Positions 1-11,739 of a stretch of DNA of 64,000 nt are shown here, in pieces. The translations under genes and the position numbers were made by a program. Source of the stretch: Protula sp. h YS-2021 (taxonomy: Eukaryota > Annelida > Polychaeta > Sabellida > Serpulidae); NCBI GenBank assembly GCA_949752745.1, contig OX457026.1:70869091-70933090 (forward strand), given 5' to 3'. Numbering within the stretch: position 1 is the first letter of the stretch; every line of letters starts with the position of its first letter. The notes beneath the pieces were generated by a model. That model saw only the letters and a list, made by a program, of their open reading frames with translations. It did no database searches and had not been told where the DNA came from.

Positions 1-48
1 CATTTAAGGTTCACAAACAAAGGTAAATGAAAAGCAATAAATAAAACC

Positions 49-1032
49 TAAACTAGACCGAATTTCGCTAGATAACGGAATAACTCACTTCCAGAAACCA
101 CTAAAGAAAGTATTTTATCAAATTATGGCCGAGGAGGTCAAAGTCAAAACCCTTCTTTGGCGTCGTTTTAGTCCAACGGGATAAAAATGAACCGAAAATC
201 GCTCTATCTCTAACCGTTTTCAAGATAATTGTCACCTTCCGGTTTTGACCTTGACCTTAAGGTCAAGGACACCGAGATGCCTCTTATGTAACGTTGTTTA
301 GGAACAAAGGGTCGAAAATGAGGTCAGAATAGCTCTATCTGTAACCGTTTTCGAAACAACAGCCAACTTTCGGCTTTTGGCCCTGACCGTGACCGAGAAG
401 GTCAAGATCACCGAGGTACCTCTAATGTAACGTTGTTTAGGCTGAAAGGGTCGAAGATGAGCTCAAAAATCACTCTATCTACCGAGATAAGTCTACCTAT
501 CGTTTACGAGACACCAGATCACGTGACCTTTGACCTTCAGCCTCAAGGTCAAGATTCAGCATTTTAAGAATACCCCCTACTGAGTACGTTTTATATATTC
601 AAATGTTATTTGGGCACTTTTATGGCCATTTTTCGTGATTAATAGGCGTTTTGAAACATATTGTCACCTCACTTTGACCTTGACCTTTGAGGTTAAGGTC
701 ACGGATATTTACGGTTTCTCCTAAACCTTATGATTGTCTATGAGTGTAACGAATATGAAGCTCCCCTGACTCAAACACTAGGAGGAGCTTTCTGGTACCC
801 ATTTTGTAGAAAAATAACTTTGACCTCAATTTGAAATTTACTTTGATCGCTGAGGTTAAAAAAATTGTGAATTCACCGAGACCTTGTCATCCTCGACACA
901 TATAGCAAATTTCGTCTTCCTCAGTCAAATAGTGTAAGATGAAATCATCCAAGGGAAAATGAGAAGAAAAAACGAAAAAGGGCAGAAATCTTCCAGAAAA
1001 ACTACAAACTTATACCCAGTTGCAAACATTTT
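49..1032 (+). mobile_element. R1 interspersed repeat, copy a
   Basis: This is one of five copies of a family I call R1. It opens with AAACTAGACCGAATTTCGCT, and has internal units of about 130 bp built on the phrases CTCTATCTCTAACCGTTTTC, CTTCCGGTTTTTGACCTTGA and GGTCAAGGTCACCGAGGTAC. It closes near TACCCAGTTGCAAACA. The copy is diverged and has no open frame of note. Non-autonomous, Helentron-like or MITE-like status is inferred from the repeated core and structured end; no transposase is linked to it. Confidence 0.8.
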
Positions 1033-2032
1033 ATACACAGCGTTAGGAAGGAGTGAATTCATACTGGCGCTTGAATTTCGAGCTTTGCAGAGGTCGGGGG
1101 AGGGGGGTGGGAATGGAGGAGGAGTTCGTGTTTGTGTGTGTGAAGGGAGAACCACACAAGCAATTGTATGTGAATAAGATCGTATTTATAGCGTAATGGA
1201 AGCAAGACTGAAAAAATAATACCATCCTGAACTGCTTCCTCCAAGGTTTTTTTTATAAAATTGTTCGCAATTTACGCCCCCCTCCGTCCTCCAGTGCAAA
1301 ATTAGGCAACAGTGACATTCTAATAACGAGGTTTAGGTAAATTATCTATATGGTGCTTGCTGAATAGTTTTATTCTATGGTGCTATGGCTTTTCTACATG
1401 CAAGCATCAGGTCTGCTAACTGAATTGCTCTGTGATTTGCACCAAAAAAGAAATTTTTCACCCCTGTAAACCACAGAGGTCATGTATTGAGTCCCTTGTA
1501 TTTAAATAATCCGTCAGATAGATATGGCTGCGGATTGCGTTGTGAATATTTAATTCTTTAAACAATGAGAGTTAAAACTGGTCCCATGTCCTCGATGGCT
1601 TGTTTTCATATGTCAAACACCCCTGCTTCGTGTAAACACGCAAAAAAACGACATAGTTATTTACCTCAACCGATTTGTGACACCCACCGACATTGGTACG
1701 ACAGGAAGTTTTATATCTAATTCTTATATTGATAATTATTACTCTTTATTAGCTAATGATGAATATTTTCTAGCATACAAATGAAGCAGAATGACGTCAG
1801 AATAGCAAACCAAACAATACCCGGGCTGATTCTTTCCTTTGTTACTGGTTTACAAATTAGCTTCCCATATGTAGGGACTTGTAGCGGGGTGTAATAGCTG
1901 TTTTTGCTTTGTTCTTTGTTTTTGAAATAAAAATTTGCCACCAGAATTACCAGGCTGGTCTGCTTAACCAATCGGTGGTTACGGTGGCCGTGACTTCAAT
2001 CAGTTTATCAATACCGAATTTTTATTTATTTT
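1033..2032. other. AT-rich spacer, no gene seen
   Basis: No coding region is supported here. A full CRE-type palindrome TGACGTCA lies at 1792-1799. Short frames near 925-1250 come from the end of R1 and a G-rich stretch and have no gene signals. Confidence 0.5.
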
Positions 2033-2070
2033 TTACTTATTTATTTATTTTTTAGCAAATAAATAAGTAA
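2033..2070. repeat. Perfect 14-bp inverted repeat (AT-rich hairpin)
   Basis: TTACTTATTTATTT (2033-2046) is followed by its exact complement AAATAAATAAGTAA (2057-2070), with a 10-base loop. It could extrude as a cruciform. No partner copy was noticed in the window, so its origin is open. Confidence 0.7.
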
Positions 2071-4159
2071 CACACCACACTTAACAACGATAAGTCTGCA
2101 GAGAAAACATTAAGCAACGAAGGCGCAGATTCTAGTATATTTTAAATATTGACCTAAATTAAGTAACAATAACATATACACAGTCTATTGATTTATCATG
2201 ACGCACGGAGTGGCTGATAAACGTGCGTATTACTTAACATCATCAGCGATTTTCGTGCACTAACATTTTGCTTGGACTAGTTCAAAGCGTTCTTGAAGTA
2301 CTTTAAATCCGCTCAAACGATCAAAGACAATGGCAGCTGTGTCATTTAATAACATTTTTTAACGTTGGTGTTAAGCAGTTTCCCCTTGTTAACGCTTTGT
2401 TAGCGCTGGTTCTATATATAGCACAACACGATCAGTAAAACCGGTTCTATGAGCCTGGGACTGTCAACGCATTTAGTGTAGTCAATAAGCATCAATTTCG
2501 TTAGTCAATTACGTTACCATACATCCAGGCAATTTCCGCCAAATCATTCTATCCCGACGAGAGTCGTTTGCGACCTCACTGGATTTATGCAACATTTCGG
2601 CTGGAAAGGTTAATGGATTTTTGTCTATGAATAATAAGTGGCTTACTTTGTCATCAAAGACCGGGTATCAAAGTATCTTACATCACGCGACTGTAATCGT
2701 TAAGATTGGGTCTTAACAGCTTTGTGGCAATTATCGCCTTTTCTAGCTTCATTTGTACGTAGATATTCCAAAAGGTCGGGAGACTTTCCTTTAAATTGTA
2801 ATGTAGTACCAGAAAGACATTTTTTATAACCAGTATTTATATTATATTTATATTTATTTATGAACATTTTATGTGCTTATTCGCGAATATTACCAAGACT
2901 AAAATATAGGTTTGCCAAAATGTGGGCAAGTCCGTAAACTATTTACAAACATTTGCCCACGTGATCGGTACGAATTGTCTATTAACATCTGTATTAGCCA
3001 TAACCTGGTTATCTTACGGTAATTCTGTAAGTACAAAGTACGACGCACGGTTAAAATATGGCGAATGGCCAATACATATGGAATGGTCAATATTTATGTG
3101 GTTACCATATGCTGGAACGTTGAGATTATTTATTTCATTTACGGCACAAAAGTTTCGTTTTGACAGTAAACGTAAATTTATTTACGTTTGAAGAGCTAGT
3201 AGGCTTGAAAAACCTTTTGCTCTTTTGACATTTCTATATTTTTCATTCTATTTTTAACGAAGTGACCTGTCATGGCTGCCATTTCCGGTTAGCGAGCACG
3301 TGATGAAGCTATTGTTTGGTTTTCCGATTTTCCGACGTCTGGACAACCTCGATTTTCCTATGTCTATTCAATGTTAAATTCATCTTCGATCGACGTCGAA
3401 ATGTTTACCGGGAGATTGTGAGAAATAATTTCGAATTAACGGCTAAGTATGTTTGAGCTATGATATAGTTCCCTTAGAGAGAAATTAGTGGCTCTTTCTT
3501 GCATTGTGACGTCAGCTCTTGTAATTTGTGATCCCACAGGTTTTTTATGGTTTATGGTCTAGAGCTCTGGTTCACCATACATTATGAGACTCCTTTTTTT
3601 CTTCTTTTTTTTTTCTTCTTCTTTTTTTTTTTTTTTTTTTGCAATGCCAGTTCATGGTAGTTGCCTTATAATTAAAACATTTGTGTTTTAAAAACTTCAT
3701 ACAAATTGCCATATGAGACGGCTTTCTGGTGTGGCAGTTTTGGAAATTGAAATAATTGTTTTAATTTTTTAACACATGTTTCCTTGTTGCGTCATTTGCT
3801 GCTTCGGCTTTTCATATTTCAGTACAGAAGCTTATATTGTGAAAACACTTTTTTTGGCAAAAATGGTTTATTCGATATATTGTTTGTATTTAATCATTTC
3901 CGACATAACCCCCCCCCAAATAGGCTTTAAAACTCAATAGCTCAGAAAAAAAACTTATAACTCTAGGCTTCGAAATTTTGGCATAAGGACTCTTATAAGT
4001 TAAATCATCGGCGCCAGATGAGGCGCTATTCAGCGATTTGGTGCAAAAACACATCATTTGACTACTTTTCAACACAACCTGTGAATTCATATTTTATATA
4101 TATCGAGGTAATGAGTGACGCCACTCGGCATCGAAATATGTCTTTTTTTTTGTTGTGTT
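2071..4159. other. Spacer, no supported gene
   Basis: The longest frame (2922-3191, 89 codons) begins at GTG, not ATG, and resembles nothing I know. A second TGACGTCA palindrome is at 3507-3514. A pyrimidine (T-rich) tract covers about 3594-3641. Otherwise I see only low-complexity AT-rich DNA. Confidence 0.45.
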
Positions 4160-4955
4160 ATATGTCTCCCCCTAAGGGAGACATATGTAGCATTTGGTGT
4201 GTCCGTCCGCCCGTCTGTCTTTCGGTCCGTCTGTCCGTCCGTCTGTCCGCAGTGAGGTCTTATGAAATTAATGAGTCGATTTTTTTCAAAACATACATAC
4301 ATATTGGGGTACATGTCTAGATGATGCCCGTGTTATTTTTTTTTTTCGTTTCCTCAAAAATTCTATTTTTGGCAAATTTTTGAACATAGGGGGGGGGGGG
4401 GGGGGGGAGTCGTTCATTTTTTCAATTTGGCAGGCTATATCTCGAAAAACAGTTTGTTGGATTAGGCTGAAACAATACATATAGTGCAAATGTTTACTGC
4501 GAAGTTTTTCTTCATTTCCGCTGAAAATGTATTTTTGGCGAATTTTTAAATTTTTGATTTTTAACTTTTTTGGCCACATTGTTGCGGTATCTCCTAAACG
4601 GTTTGCTAGATTAGGCTGAAACTTGGCAAGAAGAACTCACAAAACGTGTAAATGTTTACTGCGAAGTTTTTTTCATTTCCGTGGAAAATGCATTTTTAGC
4701 GAATTTGTAAATTTTTGATTTTTAACTTTTTTGGCCATATTGTTGCGATATCTCCGAAACAGTCTGTTCGATTAGGCTGAAACATGGCAAGAAGAACCCA
4801 TATGTAGTGGAAATGTTTACTGTGAAGTTTTTCTTCATTTTCTGTAAAAATGTATTTTTGGCGATTTTTTTTCCAATTTTCTGGGCTCACCAATGTTGTA
4901 CTTTTTAAGCAAGGAATTTTTTCCACGTGACTGATTGGGGGGCGGGGAGACATAT
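4160..4955 (+). mobile_element. GGGAGACATAT-bounded repeat element (R2)
   Basis: The left end is a near-perfect hairpin: ATATGTCTCCC, loop CCTAA, GGGAGACATAT (4160-4186). The right end repeats GGGAGACATAT at 4945-4955. A GTCCGTCC/GTCTGTCC simple run follows the hairpin. Inside are three units of about 150-161 bp (about 4420-4575, 4576-4737, 4738-4890), each with ATATCTC..AA, GATTAGGCTGAAAC, AATGTTTACTG and TTGATTTTTAACTTTTTTGG. A 19-G run is at 4389-4407. Elements of this style are, as I recall, common in bivalve genomes. No protein is encoded. Confidence 0.75.
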
Positions 4956-4992
4956 CCGTTTTTGCTTTAACAAAAACACTGGCCAGTCTAGT

Positions 4993-5088
4993 TTTTTGCT
5001 TTTTTTTTTTTTTTGCTTTTTGTTTGTTTGTTTTTGTTTTTTGTTTTTTTTTTTGTTTTTTGTTTTTTTTTTGTTTTTTTTTTTTACC
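4993..5088. repeat. T-rich low-complexity tract
   Basis: Runs of T broken only by G and rare C. Open frames on both strands here (poly-Phe/Leu or poly-Lys) are compositional. Confidence 0.9.
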
Positions 5089-5185
5089 TCTATCGCATAT
5101 GTAAATTCATACTCCCCAGTGGGCAGATGTGAGTTTTTCAATTACGCCCAACATGAGTAACTGCAACGAGATTGGTAATCTGTAC

Positions 5186-5238
5186 GCTGGGATCAAATAA
5201 GTTGGCCGCAGAATCGTACTTTAGTCACTGTGCTATCT
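5186..5238 (-). repeat. Possible tRNA-derived SINE head
   Basis: Read on the minus strand, TAGCACAGTGA (complement of 5225-5235) fits a Pol III A box, and TATTTGATCCC (complement of 5189-5199) resembles a B box, with 25 bases between them. The arms do not fold as a functional tRNA, so a decayed SINE head is the better guess. The body of the SINE was not delimited. Confidence 0.35.
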
Positions 5239-5654
5239 AGTAACAAATACTCGCAAGTTGTCATGTCTCTTTTTTTTTATTTTTTTATTTATTTATTTTT
5301 ATTATTTTTTTGTGCGGGGAGGGGATCTGATTCATATGGTTTTGTCTAGAAGCTTCACATTTTCATATTTAAAGAGGCTTACATATGTTCTGAGGAGTAC
5401 AATAAATTCTATTTCCAGTATATTATCACAGTTTGTTCAGTAAATGAGTTATAAATCACCCCCTCTCCCCATCACAGACCCCCTATCCCTGATATCCCTA
5501 TGCACCAGTAGTGTAGTGTACACCTTCGACTACTTGCGCCACCCGAAGCCTGTTGGATGCACGATTGAGCCTCATACACAGTTGATCCCGCTCAAGCACC
5601 TCCTGTATGCACGATTGAGTCTCCTCTGTCTTCAAATATAAATAGGGTTTATGT

Positions 5655-5835
5655 GTCAATGTGACGAAAACAGGGCTTTACATAACGACTGCCCGACCTG
5701 TCCTGGCAGGTAAAACCTCGAGTCGTGCCAGTACCTATGGGCCCTAACCTGCCAGCCGGGCAGTTAGCTTTCTGGCGAGGAATAGGGATTGGAAGGGTGT
5801 TGCAGGGTAAGGGCTGTCCAGTTCCTGACACAAGC
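5655..5835. repeat. GC-rich island, probable repeat fragment
   Basis: An abrupt GC-rich block in AT-rich surroundings, with palindromic phrases such as CCTGTCCTGGCAGG and CCTGCCAGCCGGGCAG. It has the look of a transposon or SINE fragment, but no second copy lies in the window. A 60-codon minus frame across it has no recognisable domain. Confidence 0.3.
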
Positions 5836-6209
5836 GTTGCGTTTCCTCCTTGTTCTTGTCATCATTTTGCCATGCTTATTTTTTAAGGGACTCTTTGTCT
5901 GCCGTGTGTTTAGTCGACAATTGTTTGAAAAAAAAATTCTGGATACTAGTGACCTTGAACATCTAAACCATGACGCACAAGAAGTACAAGATTAGTGTTC
6001 TTATAAAATGTACCCTCCAACGCCATCCATATTATCGTGTACTTTTGTGAATGTTCATTTCGCTTATTATGACTGGATGCAAATAATGTCATTAGACTCA
6101 CATAAAAAATATGTCGTTGAATTTTACACCATCTAATGTTTTTCACCTTTTCATAAATGTGTTACAGTTGTTTAAACATTTGAAACAGACACCCATTGAT
6201 TAAATATAT

Positions 6210-6741
6210 TTAACACTTGACAAGCCTTTGGCTTGCAAGAGTTATATGAATTTGTGCGAGCAAAATTCGTCCTTTTTTTTTTCTTCTTGACACTTTTTCC
6301 GATTTTTTGTGTCTTCTTCTCCTCTGACACTATAGGCACTACGACCATGAAACTTGGGACTTATGAAGAGCTTGATCTGAACATGTGCATGTCACTTTTT
6401 ATTTTCGTCTTTGATTTCGTTTTCTTTGTTAAAACGCCATGTGAAAAGAGTGTATTTTTTGCAAGTCAATGCGTAGCATTTAACCCAAATCCCACACAGT
6501 TGCACAGTGAGCTTTGTGCGAGCTCTCACTGCGTAAATAGCTAACACGGCGTATGCTAGATCAGTCAATAACACCTTAAGTCAACAGAAACCAAACACTA
6601 CTCGGCTTATAAGACATATTCAAGCTGTGTTGTTTACAATAGTTTATTCAAGAAATAACCCATTGAAGGAAGTATTTTTGCGTTTTAATTTTTGTCAAGT
6701 GTTTAACATTTCGCTAGCGAAGTGAGGTTCTAGTTCTTATT
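6210..6741 (+). mobile_element. MITE-B, copy A
   Basis: The left end TTAACACTTGACAAG runs into a hairpin AAGCC-TTT-GGCTT. The right end has TTTGTCAAGTGTTTAA, complementary to the left end, then the 12-bp palindrome TTCGCTAGCGAA and GTGAGGTTCTAG. The interior holds CGCCATGTGAAAAGAG, GAGCTCTCACTGCGTAAAT and GACATATTCAAGCTGTG, all found inverted in copy B near 25.4-25.9 kb. No transposase is encoded. Terminal complementarity plus palindromic caps mark a non-autonomous element, superfamily unknown. Confidence 0.8.
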
Positions 6742-7149
6742 TATTCTTGTCAGGAAGTGTTTGATAACTTCCACCCTGCTTCTCTTATTCTTTTTCTTCT
6801 TCTTTTCATGAAATATCATTACCTGAACATTTCCCATATATAGCAATGGCAAGAACTACAGAGCTGTACTCCTGTTTGAGTCACCAGAGCTAAGGAAGTG
6901 CGTCTTGTAGGTCAGTGTTTTGTCAACCACAGTGTGCCTTAATGACTATCGGAAAATGACGCCCTACATGGGAAAAAATGCCTAATTAACAGCCTTATAA
7001 GCCGTTGCTATTGCCACTGTAATAGCCACGGTTAAGGACGCACTAAACAAGACATGTTTCGCTACCAAGACCGACATTTCAGGACACAGAAAAAATAACC
7101 ATAACACTGAAATACATACAAAAATAGTTTGAAATAGAACAGAAGAACC
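6742..7149. other. Spacer between MITE-B and R1
   Basis: No gene, RNA or repeat recognised. Confidence 0.4.
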
Positions 7150-8105
7150 AACTAGACAGAATTCCGCTACATAGGAGAATTGGCCCACTTGCAGAAAACA
7201 TTACAGAAAATATTTGTATTAAATCATGACAAAAAACCCAGAAGGTCAAGGTCACCGAGGTACCTCTTATGTAACGTTGTTTAGGCACAAAGGGTTGAAA
7301 ATGAGCTCAAAATCGCTCTATCTCTAATGGTTTTCGAGATAATAGTCAACTTCCGGTTTTTGACCTTGACCGTGACCCAGAAGGTCAAGGTCACCGAGGT
7401 AACTCTTATGTAACGTGGTTTAGGCCCAAAAGCTAGAAAATGAGCTCAAAATCGCCCTATCTCTAACCGTTTTCGAGACTATTGACCTTGACCGTGATCC
7501 AGAAGGTCAAGGTCACCAAGGTACCTCTTATGTAACGGGTTTAGGCACAAAGGGTTGGAAATGAGCTCAAACTCGCTCTCTGACCGTTTTCGAGATAATA
7601 GCCAACTTCCCATTTTTGACCTTGACCGCGACCCAGAAGGTCAAGGTCGCCCAGGTACCTCTTATGTAACGTTGTTTAGGCCCAAGGGGACGAGGATGAG
7701 CTCAGAATCTCTAACCGTTTTCGAGATAAGTCGGCCTGTCGTTAACGGCACGTGAGGTCACGTGACCTTTGACCTTGACCCTCAAAGGTCAAGAATAAGG
7801 ATGGAAGTTTACCTCTACTGAGAACGTTTTATGTGTTCAAACTGGGATTTTAGCACCTTTGTGGCTACTTTTCGTGATTAATAGGCGTTTTGAAAAATAT
7901 TTTGACCTCTGAGATTCAAGGTCAAAAAATTCTGCGGATTTATCACGTCTCTTCACCCACTATTTCTGTGCCAAATTTCGTCGTCCTACGTCAAATAGTG
8001 TAGGAAGAGTTTTTTGGAAACCTCCGAGACGGAAAAAAGAGGAGAAAAAAAGGAAAAAAAAGAGTAGAACTTATCCCATTTGCAAACAAAGTTTGCAAGT
8101 GGGAA
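7150..8105 (+). mobile_element. R1 repeat, copy b (best preserved)
   Basis: Starts near ACTAGACAGAATTCCGCTAC and ends at CATTTGCAAACAAAGTTTGCAAGTGG. At least four internal units carry GGTCAAGGTCACCGAGGTAC (or a close variant), TTATGTAACGTTGTTTAGGC and CTCTAACCGTTTTCGAGA. TCCTACGTCAAATAGTGTAG lies near the end. CCACTTGCAGAAA near the start and TTTGCAAGTGG at the end are inverted relative to each other, and TTGCAAACAAAGTTTGCAA forms a terminal hairpin. The 66-codon frame at 7555 is just the repeat read through. Confidence 0.85.
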
Positions 8106-11100
8106 TTAGACATGCTTAAGTACGTTTTGCTTACCCCCCTCCCCTCTTCCCCCTTTCAACAGTTTCACTAGTTTCGTGGAAAAGACAGGGGTGAAAAAGA
8201 AAAAACAGAATATTCAACTTTCAGATTCAAATAACTGTAGGGAATCCCCCTGCGACTAATTACGGACGGTATACTTCCCACGCTGCACTAAAGACGGTCG
8301 ATAAAGCATGCATTTTTTCAATGAGATGTTAAGGTTTTGCAACTCTCCAAAGTTTTGCTTGACAAATTTTTGAAAGTTAATTAGTTAATTAGTGATATAA
8401 TTTACTGGCTAATTATGAGCTTAAACGTCAGGAGCAGCATATAATGAAAACGACCCTTTTTGCGGAAATATTATTTTGAGAAATTGTATAAAAATTGTGA
8501 TAAAAAGTGATTAAGTTTTACTGTATTTTAATGTGCTGTCATCTTCAAGAACTTATTCCTTTCTTTAAACCAAACCACTTTACTTACTCATTTGTGAAAA
8601 ACAGAAAAATAGCAGAAGTTTTCAAGCTACTTCCGTTTTTTTTTTTTTTGGTCACTGGTACGCAAAGATAAATAATCCTTTCTTTCCTTGAACGAAAAGC
8701 TTGGTTTGGAACGGCAAAATAGGAGTTGTCATCAATTGCACGCTTCGTATTCTATGGACTAGCAATCACTTCGCAATGCAGCCTGCGACAGCCTTGTGTC
8801 ACATACTCTTATTAAAACAACAAAGTCTGCATCCTGTGTTTGTATATTTATGAAAAAGAACCAAAAAAGGGGGTAAAAATCAGACTTGCTTGTAATCCAT
8901 TGCACTTGTCTAGTGTAACTTAACACTGACGTGATTGGAATACTCCCATAGACAGCGTGCGATAAAGGAACACACAGGATATTCATTGGCAAAAGAACAA
9001 TAAATTAACGCAATAAATAAGTCGGTAAACTGCAAATGGGTTTCCGCTTGTGAGACCCTTACGATATCACTAACAACGGCTCATTGATTTATCAAATAAA
9101 AATGTAACCTTTACTCGGGACTTTGTCCCGCTATGCGGAGAAGACATCACCGCACCATGAGTTATTTATAGATCGTCTCAGCGCTAGGATGCGTATGGTA
9201 ATACGAAAACTGAAAAAAATATGCTAGTTTTGTACCAGTTACCTAAATTTAATGCTCAAAATTCGGATCGAGGTTTTTATTTGTAAAATGTAGCACCTGT
9301 AATGCTGGTGTTTATAATAATATTTTAAATTATGTTTTTTTTCTGTAGAAACAATCTAGAAATATACGACATACGGCTAATTCTCTAGCAGTTCTTTTCT
9401 CTGACACATTCGGTGTGCACGAGCATTTCAAGATTAGATAGACGAAAACCTCCTCCCCCTCCCCCTCCCCCTCCCCCTCCCACCACCAAACACACTCTTT
9501 CTAAATTGTTTATCAAACTCAAAAATAAAAATCTTTTTCCGACAAGAAAGAAACACTTGTCATAGCGGGGGTGAAATTGTTTCTAATGCAGCAAATTAAC
9601 CATAAATGGAGACCGGTGTGCGGTGTTGTCCAGGGACTCCCACTGAACCCCATTCTGGCTTTTAGGATCACTAAAAAACAAATTAACCTCCTTTTTGTAC
9701 CACCCATCGATAAATCAATACCATGAATACGTACGCAATCATTTCAGTTCTAAATATAGATTAAGAACGGATTTAACAGCTGCAGTATTTTTTCTATGCA
9801 GTATATTTTGCAGTTACTATTAATACCTTGACTAGAACACCTTATTATTCAAAATTGTTACATGAGAATTGCTTGGAGCAGCTTTTAATTTGACTCTGAT
9901 TGCTACAGACTAGATTTCTAAATCGATGCACTATGATTGACTTCTTTTCGATTGATTTTCTTTACATCACATGGCAAAAGAGTTTGGATAATCAGAATAA
10001 ATTGTAGCACAACAGGAACAAAATTAGTGAAGCTATTTACCAAATAGTAATTTGGAGCAGTGCGTTGGGTGAGGTGATCAGCCAGGGTTGTTCTACCCAT
10101 CGTTAAAACAACTCTTAGGAAAAAATTTGTACGGTTAAAGTAACTAAGCAATTTTTTAATAAAGCATTAAATAAATGATTAAAAATCTCCACAGGGAATT
10201 ATGGCTGTCCTTAGTTTTTCCTTAACACGATCGATTTTCGATTCAGCTTTAAAAAGGAATTTAAATTGTAGCATTTAAAATATCTACTGCATATTTTATC
10301 TGTAATAAGTTAAGCATATTGTGACACCGTATGGTTGTATGGATATCGTATGGATTTCTCACGCACTTTTACCATTTTCTGTGGGAAAACCTGAGGCGGA
10401 TATATTTGCCAAGGATTTTTTTCATAATTTTTACAGTTTACACATCAAAGCTTGGTGCTATAATATTACAGTCAAGATTAACATTTACTCAGTCGTTCTA
10501 CCGCAAAACATAATACTGTGCCACGATTTTCAATCCACTTTTTCTGTTATTTTGTGGTCCTTTTTTACAATGTCCTGATTTAACTTTCTGAAGGCGTGGC
10601 GCTAGAGTGAGGATTGACCGTGTTTTATCAAATTCATTTCGTTTCGTTTACGTATTAGCAGCTTTTAGCTCGTCTATAATATATAAAAAAAAGAACCACT
10701 AAGCTGTTCCGAATGTAAACAACAGCCTTTTTTCTTGCACAGTTTGTTTTTATACGCATAAAACAATTTGGTGTTTTTGGATAAAGGAGCACAAAAAAGC
10801 AACTGTAGTCATGCTTTGAAGACAACTTAACGATTCAAAAGGGATTTGTATGAAACATTGGAAAATGATACAAAATATGCTGTGGAAAAAATCTGCAGGG
10901 AAATAACGTGCGAACAGGATTATATGCGGAATGTGAAATAATGAGGAACTCATGAAATCATCTATCGGCTTTGGTAGTTTTTACCTTGCAGCGGTGAATG
11001 CGTTAGTGCTGGGGGGGATATCGAACAAATTAGCACCGCAACGCCCTCGGTTAAGATAGGAAACAAAGCAGCTTATAAGTAAAAAAGGGGGGAATGAGAG

Positions 11101-11648
11101 GTTACATTGTGTTAGTTTTGAGTAATACCGTTGATGGACGAAGTTAGCAGGTACAGTTTTAGGCACTGGAGCGTGGATTGAATACATCAGGATATACGGC
11201 ATAGTGATTAGGGTCATACATCAAGCCATTGCAGGGCAGAATCTATACATTTAGTTGCCTTTAAGTCCATGGTTGCACATACAAACAATTCATTCCGCCC
11301 ACTAGGATATATTAGCTGACTCCAACAGCATTTGTTGAGTACATAAAATTACACACATTTAAAACGTTAATTGCGAATGGTAAGATCTATTGTTGAAGCT
11401 GCGGATTAAGCATTCGGGGATATAAATGTGGACACCACAACGTTGTGTGAAGGGATATGTGTCTATTATTGATACTTGAGTGTGTTTACAGATGCCAATA
11501 TATACATTTGGAAACTGGAGTTGCGCCGGAATCTCGTATTTAGCTGGTAATTGAACGGAGTTGAATTACATTTAATATTCGTCTGGCTGTGGAAAGCCAA
11601 GGCAATTAGGTCACAGCTTTAGGCCTCTGATTGGTGTTTTTTTTACAG
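8106..11648. other. AT-rich spacer, no supported gene; (CTCCCC)n at 9450-9482
   Basis: About 3.5 kb without a recognisable coding or RNA feature. A CTCCCC hexanucleotide run covers about 9450-9482 and could form a G-quadruplex on the minus strand. The last 100 bases before 11649 are more even in composition, ending in the pyrimidine tract of the putative splice acceptor at 11647-11648. Confidence 0.45.
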
Positions 11649-11739
11649 ACATGGAAGTGGAATACGGATCGATAGCGGAATTGCGCAGTCAGCGCCAGCG
11701 AACTCGCGCTGGCCGACGGCACACGCTGGCGAACGTACG
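11649..11739 (+). CDS. Putative coding exon (91 nt) with RRHT motif
   Basis: A run of nine T then ACAG forms a strong acceptor ending at 11648, and ACG|GTAAGG is a good donor at 11740. Between them the frame is open for 29 codons from an ATG at 11651 with G at -3 and G at +4, so this may be the first coding exon behind a 5' UTR exon. The peptide is acidic then basic: MEVEYGSIAE... and ends GRRHTLANV, with two extra bases (phase 2). RRHT is a basophilic-kinase-type motif. Similar RRHTL motifs occur, as I recall, in the tails of salt-inducible kinases, and an RRHS motif in one PDE4 N-terminal isoform, but this is too short to name the gene. GC content is far above the flanks. The exon in 40659-41047 ends in the same phase. 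Confidence 0.5.

Noticed and set aside
2922..3191. 89-codon frame as a gene
   Set aside because: Starts at GTG, matches nothing known, and has no splice or polyadenylation context.
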